A model generated the notes under the pieces. The model did not search any database. It had not been told where the DNA came from and saw nothing but the letters and a program-made list of their open reading frames with translations. A stretch of DNA of 5,078 nucleotides from NCBI GenBank assembly GCA_002423705.1, contig DINW01000076.1:14479-19556 (forward strand). Direction: 5' to 3'. Position 1 is the stretch's first letter; each line of letters begins with the position of its first letter. This document shows positions 1 to 5,078 of the stretch, piece by piece. Source of the DNA: Clostridium sp. UBA5530. GTDB lineage: Bacteria; Bacillota; Clostridia; Clostridiales; Clostridiaceae. The position numbers were made by a program, and so were the translations under genes.

Positions 1-101
1 TAAAGAACTCTTTAAGTCAAGGGGAAATTGAGAAAAAAGCTAAGGCCTTAGGAATGGACTATCCGTCAGAATTTAAAGTTATTGAAAAGGATGTGAAGTG
101 A
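1..101 (+). CDS. C-terminal fragment of an unidentified protein upstream of the flagellar rod genes
   Basis: An open frame with codons starting at base 3 enters from the left edge and ends at the TGA at 99-101. It gives about 32 residues, KNSLSQGEIEKKAKALGM followed by DYPSEFKVIEKDVK. The segment is short, charged and probably helical, and has no transmembrane stretch. The stop overlaps the ATG of the next gene by one base (TGATG), a usual sign of co-transcription and translational coupling, so this is probably another gene of the flagellar operon. In Firmicutes a small SwrB-like (DUF6115-type) protein often lies between the motility sigma factor gene and the flhO/flhP pair, and such proteins can end in a segment of the form EIAKKLG followed by a short helix. 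The visible tail loosely fits that, but 32 residues are too few to decide. The frame and stop are seen; the identity is a guess. Confidence 0.55.
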   Translation, partial: KNSLSQGEIEKKAKALGMDYPSEFKVIEKDVK

Positions 102-874
102 TGATAAGAGGCATATATACAGCAGTTTCTGGCCTTATTACTCAAGAAGCAAAACAAGACGTGGTAACAAATAATTTAGCAAATGCAAATACTGTGGGAT
201 ATAAAAGCGATAACTTAGCTGTGAAAAAATTTGAGGATCTTCTAATAGCCAACTATGACAAGATTTCTGGAGGAAAGAATGTAAAGAATCCTATAGGTAC
301 TCTAAGCCTAGGTAGCAAAATAGATGAGACCTTAACATATTTTACTCAAGGGATGATTCAGGAAACTGACAAGGAAACTGATTTTGCCATAGAAGGTAGA
401 GGATTTTTTGTTGTACAAAAGGAAAATGGACAAAATTACTATACTAGAGATGGCCATTTTCATGTGAATATGCAAGGTTATTTAGTAACAGACAGTGGCG
501 ACAAAGTATTGGGCGTAAATAATAATACTGGAGCAGCGGAGCCAATATACATAGGAAAAGGAGAAATTGCATTAGATCAAGAAAATAACTTATATGTAGA
601 TAAAAACCCTCAGTACAAGCTTCATTTAGCGGATTTTGATGATTATAAAGCTTTGAAAAAAGTAGGAGACAACTTATACGAAGGTGATAATCCTATTATG
701 GGAAGAAAACTATATGCTAAGAATAAATATCTAGAAAGATCAAATGTAAATATCATAGATGAGATGGCAAATATGATGATGGTTATGAGAAATTTTGAAA
801 GTAATCAAAAGGTTATACAGACCTTAGATGAAACTTTATCAAAAGCTGTTAATGAAATCGGATCTGTAAGATAA
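101..874 (+). CDS. flgF: Flagellar basal-body rod protein, FlgF/FlhO type (FlgG family)
   Basis: A structural protein of the flagellar rod, exported without a cleaved signal peptide through the flagellar type III apparatus. Taken from ATG 101 it has 257 residues, normal for the family. The N-terminal rod domain carries NNLANANTVGYK at residues 24-35. The middle has the family signature FAIEGRGFF (95-103) followed by YYTRDGHF (113-120). The C-terminal domain begins at ERSNVN (212-217) and ends in a long amphipathic helix, the region that forms the axial helical bundle with its N-terminal partner. The C-terminal SKAVNEIG and the PIGTLSLG segment (64-71) resemble Bacillus FlhO more than enteric FlgF, so an automatic annotation might call it FlgG or FlhO. 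A GTG at 98, in frame, would add one residue. ATG is preferred because family members start M-[IL]-R-G-[IL]-Y. A weak AAAGG ribosome site lies at 86-90, inside the preceding gene. Confidence 0.93.
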   Translation: MIRGIYTAVSGLITQEAKQDVVTNNLANANTVGYKSDNLAVKKFEDLLIANYDKISGGKNVKNPIGTLSLGSKIDETLTYFTQGMIQETDKETDFAIEGRGFFVVQKENGQNYYTRDGHFHVNMQGYLVTDSGDKVLGVNNNTGAAEPIYIGKGEIALDQENNLYVDKNPQYKLHLADFDDYKALKKVGDNLYEGDNPIMGRKLYAKNKYLERSNVNIIDEMANMMMVMRNFESNQKVIQTLDETLSKAVNEIGSVR

Positions 875-890
875 GGAGGAGTAGATATAA

Positions 891-1679
891 ATGCTTAGAA
901 TGTTTTGGACCAGCAAAAGTGCTATGAATGCTAATCAGCAGAAATTAGATGCTATATCAAACAACATAGCCAATGTAAATACAGAGGGTTATAAAAGAGT
1001 AGATGTTACATTTAAGGACTTAGTTAGTGAAAGCTTAGAAAGACAAGGCTATCCTATGACTCAGGGTAGCAACAGGAGTCAGACACCTTTCACAGGAACA
1101 GGTGTTAAAACAGGAAACTGGATTAGAGACAATTCCCAGGGAAATTTTTTATCTACAGAAAAATCTTCGGATTTAGCCATTGAAGGACAGGGATATTTTA
1201 GGATGGTAAGAGCTGATGGAAGCTATGTTTATAGTCGTTCTGGAAGCTTTAATGCAGATGAAAATGGCAGACTTGTAGATGGCAAGGGTAACATATTATA
1301 CATAGATTTCAATGAAGGAAACTCCTATGATAACGTAAAACTTTCAAAGGATAACTTCGTAATAGATAAAGATGGATTAATTACAATAAAAAATGGTGAT
1401 GACCATGTAACTGTAGGAAGAGTTCCTATCTTTGATGCAGAGGGACAAGATGCCTTCACTTCTATAGGAGACAGTTTATATGTGGCTAAAGATGGAGTAA
1501 ATCTTTATGAAAATGGAGATGCTAATATATTTCAAGGAATCATAGAAGTATCTAATGTAAACATGGTAACAGAGTTTAGTGATATGATAATGACTCAAAG
1601 AGCCTTTGAGCTAAATTCAAAGGGGTTAAGAGTTGCAGATGAAATGTGGGGAATGGCAAATAATTTAAGAGGAAGATAG
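891..1679 (+). CDS. flgG: Flagellar basal-body rod protein FlgG (FlhP type)
   Basis: The second rod protein of the pair, 262 residues, the usual length. The N-terminal domain has LDAISNNIANVNTEGYKR (residues 19-36), the classic flagellar rod/hook motif. LAIEGQGYF (95-103) and VYSRSGSF (113-120) mark the middle domain, and EVSNVNMV (219-226) opens the C-terminal domain, followed by the helix with MTQRAFELNSKGLRVADEM. There is no signal peptide, as expected for type III export. The start is supported by AAGGAGG at 873-879, which overlaps the stop of the previous gene and sits 11 bases before the ATG, so the two genes are almost certainly one operon. By order and sequence this is the counterpart of Bacillus FlhP. 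In Gram-negative terms FlgG is the distal rod protein; which of the two clostridial paralogues is truly distal cannot be told from sequence. No T-rich terminator follows, so transcription may run on into the next gene. Confidence 0.95.
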   Translation: MLRMFWTSKSAMNANQQKLDAISNNIANVNTEGYKRVDVTFKDLVSESLERQGYPMTQGSNRSQTPFTGTGVKTGNWIRDNSQGNFLSTEKSSDLAIEGQGYFRMVRADGSYVYSRSGSFNADENGRLVDGKGNILYIDFNEGNSYDNVKLSKDNFVIDKDGLITIKNGDDHVTVGRVPIFDAEGQDAFTSIGDSLYVAKDGVNLYENGDANIFQGIIEVSNVNMVTEFSDMIMTQRAFELNSKGLRVADEMWGMANNLRGR

Positions 1680-1688
1680 CTATATTGA

Positions 1689-1754
1689 ATCCCTCCTTTA
1701 ATCATAAAAGTATGTGTCTAAACATATACTCTATTAATTGATTAAAGGAGGGAT
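1689..1754 (+). promoter_or_regulatory. Perfect 16-base inverted repeat that covers the ribosome binding site of the next gene
   Basis: ATCCCTCCTTTAATCA at 1689-1704 is the exact reverse complement of TGATTAAAGGAGGGAT at 1739-1754. In RNA the two would form a 16-pair stem around a 34-base loop, and the loop itself can form a small imperfect hairpin (1709-1715 with 1722-1730). The right arm contains the complete Shine-Dalgarno sequence AAAGGAGGG (1744-1752), which lies six bases before the TTG start at 1759, so the folded form should block translation of that gene. The left arm begins ten bases after the flgG stop codon. No run of T follows the right arm, so this is not an intrinsic terminator. 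The pairing and its position on the ribosome site are seen; the regulatory effect is inferred. Confidence 0.75.
1725..1730 (+). promoter_or_regulatory. Possible -10 element (TATACT) inside the loop of the inverted repeat
   Basis: TATACT matches the sigma-A -10 consensus at five of six bases. A start about seven bases downstream, near 1737, would give a leader that lacks the left arm of the inverted repeat and keeps a free ribosome binding site. The -35 region at a suitable distance (1702-1707, TCATAA) is poor and there is no TG extension, so this is only a candidate. In such AT-rich DNA, -10-like hexamers also arise by chance. Confidence 0.25.
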
Positions 1755-1758
1755 ATCT

Positions 1759-2529
1759 TTGGGTATAGGGTATATTTTGGGATGTTTGCTTAGCATAGTT
1801 ACTTGGAAAATAGAAAGAGAGAAGATTTTTTGCAAATTAGATAAAATAATCTCTAAGATATTTAAAGTTAAAATATTAATAGAGCTCATATATGCCCTAA
1901 TTGTAGCTTTTATATTTTTTATATATAAAAGTGTAGGTTCCAATGAGTATATAAACTTTTTAACTGGATTTTTGGTTATAGATTTAAGCAATAAGGAAAT
2001 GCATAATTTAAATTTATATTTAAATGATAAAATAAAATTTTATGAATCTTTATCTCTTTTAACCGAGGGAATTTTATGCGGATTTCTGGCTCCTTTATTT
2101 TATATAACTATATTTAAAAGTAACTTTTTTGGAGTGGCTTACTTTATAGTATATATGCTTTATAAAGTTGAAGATTATAAGTTCATAGATATTATATTTA
2201 ATGTATTAAACATAATACCATCTATAATATTGCAGCTTATATTTTATATAATATATGTGTTTAGAAGCAAAACCTTTAAAGTGGATTTTAAAGGAGATTT
2301 TTTTAGAAATATATTAAAAAGGCCCCTTTTAAATTTAGATATTTTAGGAGCATATATGGAAGAAGTGAATTTTTATTATTATTTTCAAGAAAGCAATACT
2401 AGCTTTATAAAGAGTTATGGTAATTATACTTCTAGAATAGACGAAAATTGTATAAAGGATTATTTAAGTATTATATATGGAATAGCCTTTGCCACTTTTA
2501 TTGTTTTTGAAATGCTGATAATTTTGTAA
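1759..2529 (+). CDS. Multi-pass membrane protein, divergent CbiB/CobD-like (cobalamin biosynthesis family), probably degenerate
   Basis: A 256-residue hydrophobic protein with about five to six membrane segments, roughly at 2-16, 38-58, 104-118, 122-135, 143-168 and 238-256. The start is TTG 1759, because AAAGGAGGG (1744-1752) stands six bases before it; the longer frame from TTG 1738 would run through its own ribosome site. By pattern it aligns with CbiB/CobD, the membrane enzyme that joins cobyric acid to aminopropanol (phosphate). EGILCGFLAPLFY (103-115) matches family E-N-x-x-D-G-x-x-A-P-L-F-Y. VLNIIPS (149-155) matches V-L-N-x-I-P-A. LGAYMEEVNFYYYF (196-209) matches the LGVxLGGxNxYFG block with the Asn in register. 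IKDYLSIIYG (232-241) matches the final D-I-segment. However, the family N-T-L-D, D-D before the LN-IP motif, the ENxxDG asparagine and aspartate, and the GG pair are replaced, and the protein is shorter than the usual 310-320 residues. It is probably a paralogue that has lost this chemistry. No other cobalamin gene is visible. The G/C content is far below that of the flagellar genes. Homology is inferred by eye. Confidence 0.6.
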   Translation: MGIGYILGCLLSIVTWKIEREKIFCKLDKIISKIFKVKILIELIYALIVAFIFFIYKSVGSNEYINFLTGFLVIDLSNKEMHNLNLYLNDKIKFYESLSLLTEGILCGFLAPLFYITIFKSNFFGVAYFIVYMLYKVEDYKFIDIIFNVLNIIPSIILQLIFYIIYVFRSKTFKVDFKGDFFRNILKRPLLNLDILGAYMEEVNFYYYFQESNTSFIKSYGNYTSRIDENCIKDYLSIIYGIAFATFIVFEMLIIL

Positions 2530-2545
2530 AGAAAGTCTTCATATG

Positions 2546-2586
2546 AAAAAGGATTGCTTAAAGTAAGGTTAAAGCAATCCTTTTTT
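2546..2586. terminator. Bidirectional intrinsic terminator between convergent genes
   Basis: GGATTGCTT (2551-2559) pairs perfectly with AAGCAATCC (2572-2580), a nine-base stem around a 12-base loop. On the plus strand it is followed directly by six T (2581-2586), ending the CbiB-like gene whose stop is at 2529. On the minus strand the five A at 2546-2550 read as five T after the stem, which suits termination of the pyrophosphatase gene ending at 2607. Confidence 0.88.
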
Positions 2587-2606
2587 AGTTTTATCTATGT
2601 TAAAAC

Positions 2607-4250
2607 CTACTTTAAAGATGAAATCACAGATGTCAGTGGTGGAATAACCTGCTTCTTTCTAGAAAGAATTCCAGGTAAAAATATAGAATTATTAGGTAGT
2701 TTTACATTAAAGGTTCTTCCTACCAATTCCTTATCTGGGCCTGCTACTAAAATCTCGGAACCTTCTTTTAGAATATCAGTAAGCATAAATATAAGAAGCC
2801 TAAAGTTATCTTCTTTAGCTTTCTCCTCCATAAGGTTCAACATATCCTCTTTGGAGGATTGGAACCCTTCAATATCCATGGTGTTTATTTGAGATACCCC
2901 TATCCTCATATCGTTGATGTTGAATATCTTGAAGTCCTGATGGAAAATTTGATGGGGGGTTCTGTCAGCTAAGGATGTACCAGCCTTAAACATTTTCTTT
3001 GCAAAATCATCCATGTCTATATCGGCAATTTTTGCAAGTCTACCTGCCATAACTTTGTCTACTTGAGTGCAAGTAGGGGATCTAAAAAGCAAGGTGTCAG
3101 AAATTATAGCTGCACATAAAAGTCCTGCGGTTTTCTTAGAGGGTCTGATACCATTTTCAAAGAAAATAGAGCCTACTATGGTGGAGGTACTGCCTACGGG
3201 TTCATTCCTAAAATATATAGGAGTGCCAGTTTGAATATCAGCAATTCTATGGTGATCTATTATCTCAAGAACTTCAGCATCTTCTAGACCATGAACAGAT
3301 TGACTTCTTTCATTGTGGTCAACTAAAATTACCTTTTTCTTATTTTGGGATATTAGGTGATACCTAGATATACTTCCAGTAACCTTGTTATTGGAGTCCA
3401 CTACGGGGTAGCTTCTATATCTGGTTTCGATCATAACATCTTTTATTTCATCTACAAAGTCATCGGTAGAAAAGCTAAGCAAATTTTCTTTAGTCATTAC
3501 ATAGCTTACAGGGATGCTTTGTGTTATAAGGCGAGAGGTTGTAAAGGAATCATAGGGAGTAGATATTATAGAACAATTATTTTCTTTAGCCATCTCTATG
3601 ATATCTTCATTGACAGTATGATTTCCGGTGATAATTATTAATGATGCTTTAGCATCTATAAGAAGGGATTGATTCTCCTCTCTATCTCCACATATAGCGA
3701 TGTCTCCTTCTTCTGCTAAGGATTTCATGCTTTCTGGTCTCATAGCAGACACCAAAATCTTTCCCTTTAAATTATCTGTAGAGCTGCTGATGTATATAGC
3801 AGTTCCTGCTAAAGTGTCTAAAATGTTGTCTATGGTTGTGTTGCTTTTACTTAAAATATAGCTATCCCATATATCCATATAACTAGAAGTAAGATTTGAA
3901 ACTGAAACTAATCCTATAAGATTATCATTTTCATCAGTTACTGGTAAGGTTTTTACATTATTCTTCTTCATTATATTCCATGCCATTTTTAATGATATGT
4001 CTTGGGATATAGGTGCTATGTTGTCAATATGGAGGTCAGAGACTTGAAGTTTTACTGTCTCTATTAATGTAGGTGGATTTACTCCAAAATAGTCTAATAT
4101 AAATTTTGTTTCTCTGTTTATGTCCCCAACTCTAACGGCCATAGCTGGATGTGGACCTACCTTGTTTTTGAATTCCGCATAAGCTATGGCAGCACATATG
4201 GAGTCTGAGTCTGGATTTTTATGACCTGTAATATATAGTATATCTTTCAC
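2607..4250 (-). CDS. ppaC: Mn-dependent inorganic pyrophosphatase, family II, with CBS-DRTGG-CBS regulatory insert
   Basis: A cytoplasmic enzyme hydrolysing pyrophosphate to two phosphates, which pulls biosynthetic reactions forward. The 547 residues give the regulated form of the family, as in Clostridium perfringens CBS-PPase. The DHH catalytic domain is split. Its first part has GHKNPDSD (9-16; H10, D14, D16 as metal ligands). After the insert come VDHNE (310-314), IDHH (331-334) and ISDT (383-386, D385). The DHHA2 domain (about 425-545) ends with the substrate-binding SRKKQ (530-534). The insert holds CBS 1 (about 72-128), a DRTGG domain (about 135-243) and CBS 2 (about 247-302). Enzymes with this layout are known to be inhibited by AMP/ADP and activated by diadenosine polyphosphates such as Ap4A; that is family knowledge, not shown here. 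All catalytic motifs look intact. The start is GTG 4250, with AAAGGAGG eleven bases upstream. The gene appears monocistronic, with its own promoter and terminator. Confidence 0.95.
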   Translation of the reverse strand: MKDILYITGHKNPDSDSICAAIAYAEFKNKVGPHPAMAVRVGDINRETKFILDYFGVNPPTLIETVKLQVSDLHIDNIAPISQDISLKMAWNIMKKNNVKTLPVTDENDNLIGLVSVSNLTSSYMDIWDSYILSKSNTTIDNILDTLAGTAIYISSSTDNLKGKILVSAMRPESMKSLAEEGDIAICGDREENQSLLIDAKASLIIITGNHTVNEDIIEMAKENNCSIISTPYDSFTTSRLITQSIPVSYVMTKENLLSFSTDDFVDEIKDVMIETRYRSYPVVDSNNKVTGSISRYHLISQNKKKVILVDHNERSQSVHGLEDAEVLEIIDHHRIADIQTGTPIYFRNEPVGSTSTIVGSIFFENGIRPSKKTAGLLCAAIISDTLLFRSPTCTQVDKVMAGRLAKIADIDMDDFAKKMFKAGTSLADRTPHQIFHQDFKIFNINDMRIGVSQINTMDIEGFQSSKEDMLNLMEEKAKEDNFRLLIFMLTDILKEGSEILVAGPDKELVGRTFNVKLPNNSIFLPGILSRKKQVIPPLTSVISSLK

Positions 4251-4288
4251 GTGAGTACTCTCCTCCTTTAGTTATCTTCATAAGTATT

Positions 4289-4317
4289 TTTATATCATAA
4301 ATAGTTCATATACTCAA
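4289..4317 (-). promoter_or_regulatory. Sigma-A type promoter of the pyrophosphatase gene
   Basis: Read on the minus strand, TTGAGT (4317-4312) is followed after exactly 17 bases by TATAAA (4294-4289). These match four of six and five of six consensus bases with optimal spacing. Transcription would begin near 4282, leaving a leader of about 30 bases before the GTG start with the ribosome site TAAAGGAGGA at 4270-4261. No operator or riboswitch-like structure is evident in the leader. Confidence 0.65.
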
Positions 4318-4375
4318 GGGGTAGTGACATATATTTACTATAGAAACTAATTTTTTATGCAAAAGGAGGATCAGG

Positions 4376-5078
4376 ATGGTTGAGGAGAAGGAACTAGTAA
4401 TAGGTTTAACTGAGGAAGAGGTAGAAAGACGAATAAAGGAGTATGGATTGAATGTCCTTGAAAATAAAAGAAAAATTTCACCTATTATAATATTTTTATC
4501 ACAATTTAACGATTTTATGACTTGGGTTCTTATAGGAGCCACTATAATATCAGGGGTTATGGGAGATTTAGCTGATGCTATTACAATACTCATTATAGTA
4601 GTAATAAATGGTATATTAGGTTTTATACAGGAGTATAAAACAGAAAAATCTTTAGAAGCATTGAAGAATCTAGCAGCACCTACTACTAAGGTATATAGGA
4701 ATGGTAAGGTAAAGGTTGTAAGTGCGGAAAGGATAACTTTAGGAGATATAATTGTATTAGAGGCTGGAGATAGAATACCGGCAGACGGAATTATTATAGA
4801 TGGTAATGGAGTTATGGTAAATGAATCTCTTCTCACTGGGGAATCCGATGGAGTGGAAAAGAACATTAGAGGAAATAAGAATCTTTTTATGGGAACTGTC
4901 ATGTTAAAAGGAAAAGCTTTAGAGAAAGTTATATCAATAGGTATGGAAACTGAAATGGGTAAGATAGCCCACATGTTATCTTCTATAGAAGATGAAAAAT
5001 CTCCACTAAAAGAAAAATTAAATAGGCTAGGCAGAGTATTAGTAGTTATTTGTATGGTAATTTGTGCAGTGGTAACTT
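4376..5078 (+). CDS. P-type cation ATPase, calcium-transporting type, N-terminal part (cut by window edge)
   Basis: A membrane pump using ATP to move cations, most likely Ca2+ export (P2A, PMCA/SERCA-like group). The frame from ATG 4376 stays open to the edge, giving 234 residues of a protein that normally has about 850-900. Residues 10-30 (GLTEEEVERRIKEYGLNVLE) are the cation-ATPase N-terminal domain. Membrane segments 1 and 2 fall at about 45-62 and 66-86. The actuator domain (about 95-205) contains LGDIIVLEAGDRIPADG (122-138) and the dephosphorylation loop LLTGES (152-157). A third membrane segment starts near 220. The phosphorylated DKTGT aspartate and the membrane ion ligands lie beyond the edge, so the ion is inferred only from overall similarity. 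AAAAGGAGGA (4361-4370) is an ideal ribosome site six bases before the ATG. The gene is divergent from the pyrophosphatase gene, with 125 bases between the two start codons. Confidence 0.9.
   Translation, partial: MVEEKELVIGLTEEEVERRIKEYGLNVLENKRKISPIIIFLSQFNDFMTWVLIGATIISGVMGDLADAITILIIVVINGILGFIQEYKTEKSLEALKNLAAPTTKVYRNGKVKVVSAERITLGDIIVLEAGDRIPADGIIIDGNGVMVNESLLTGESDGVEKNIRGNKNLFMGTVMLKGKALEKVISIGMETEMGKIAHMLSSIEDEKSPLKEKLNRLGRVLVVICMVICAVVT

Noticed and set aside
1689..1754. The inverted repeat as terminator or as ends of a small mobile element
   Set aside because: No T run follows the right arm, so it does not fit an intrinsic terminator. The 66-base unit has no flanking target duplication that I can see, and no second copy in the window.
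1738..1758. TTG at 1738 as start of the CbiB-like protein
   Set aside because: Translation from here would read through the Shine-Dalgarno sequence itself (Ile-Lys-Gly-Gly) and has no ribosome site of its own. TTG 1759 has a near-perfect one at six bases.
1734..1991. Open frame of 85 codons on the minus strand
   Set aside because: It lies antisense within the CbiB-like gene and its ribosome site, has no recognisable domain, and results from the low stop frequency of an AT-rich membrane-protein gene read backwards.
2554..2892. Open frame of 112 codons on the plus strand
   Set aside because: It begins inside the terminator stem and runs antisense to the pyrophosphatase C-terminus; it is a shadow of that gene.
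3357..3641. Open frame of 94 codons on the plus strand
   Set aside because: It is antisense to the CBS/DRTGG region of the pyrophosphatase, with no ribosome site or family motif.
4324..4351. Possible plus-strand promoter for the ATPase gene (GTGACA, 16 bases, ACTAAT)
   Set aside because: The -35-like part is good, but the -10-like part matches only four of six and would start the RNA only a few bases before the ribosome site. Other weak combinations (for example TACTAT at 4336-4341) are equally possible, so none is claimed.
4306..4974. Long (222-codon) open frame on the minus strand
   Set aside because: It is antisense to the P-type ATPase, whose plus-strand frame carries TGES and other family motifs and an ideal ribosome site. 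The mirror frame has no recognisable domain.
1..5078. CRISPR arrays, tRNA/rRNA genes, insertion sequences, phage genes or a defence system
   Set aside because: I saw no regularly spaced repeats, no cloverleaf or rRNA motifs, and no transposase or integrase motifs on either strand. Nearly all sequence is explained by the genes and short spacers listed.

Overview
The window looks like chromosomal DNA from a low-GC, motile member of the Clostridia. It is strongly A/T-biased, almost every gene has a canonical AGGAGG-type ribosome binding site, TTG and GTG starts occur, and the flagellar rod pair and the CBS-domain pyrophosphatase are of types typical of this class. The genus is an inference from gene content; there is no rRNA or other marker here to fix it.

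Layout, left to right. (1) Bases 1-101 hold the last codons of an upstream gene, whose stop overlaps the next start by one base. (2) Two adjacent plus-strand genes (101-874 and 891-1679) encode paired flagellar basal-body rod proteins of the FlgF/FlgG family, in the order of Bacillus flhO-flhP. They close what is probably a larger flagellar operon. (3) A 79-base gap carries a perfect 16-base inverted repeat. One arm covers the Shine-Dalgarno sequence of the next gene, a TTG-started, very AT-rich gene (1759-2529) for a multi-pass membrane protein. I read this protein as a shortened, degenerate relative of the cobalamin-pathway enzyme CbiB/CobD. (4) A bidirectional hairpin terminator (about 2546-2586) separates it from the convergent gene on the minus strand. 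(5) That gene (2607-4250, minus) encodes a 547-residue family II, Mn-dependent inorganic pyrophosphatase with a CBS-DRTGG-CBS regulatory insert. It has a good sigma-A type promoter in the divergent spacer. (6) A P-type (calcium-type) cation ATPase starts at 4376 on the plus strand and runs off the right edge.

The two rod proteins work together as parts of the flagellar rod. The other three genes are unrelated housekeeping or orphan functions and share no obvious pathway. The most interesting item is the 1680-1760 junction. In a transcript reading through from the flagellar genes, the ribosome binding site of the CbiB-like gene would be locked in a long stem. A -10-like element inside the loop could instead start a transcript that lacks the blocking arm.
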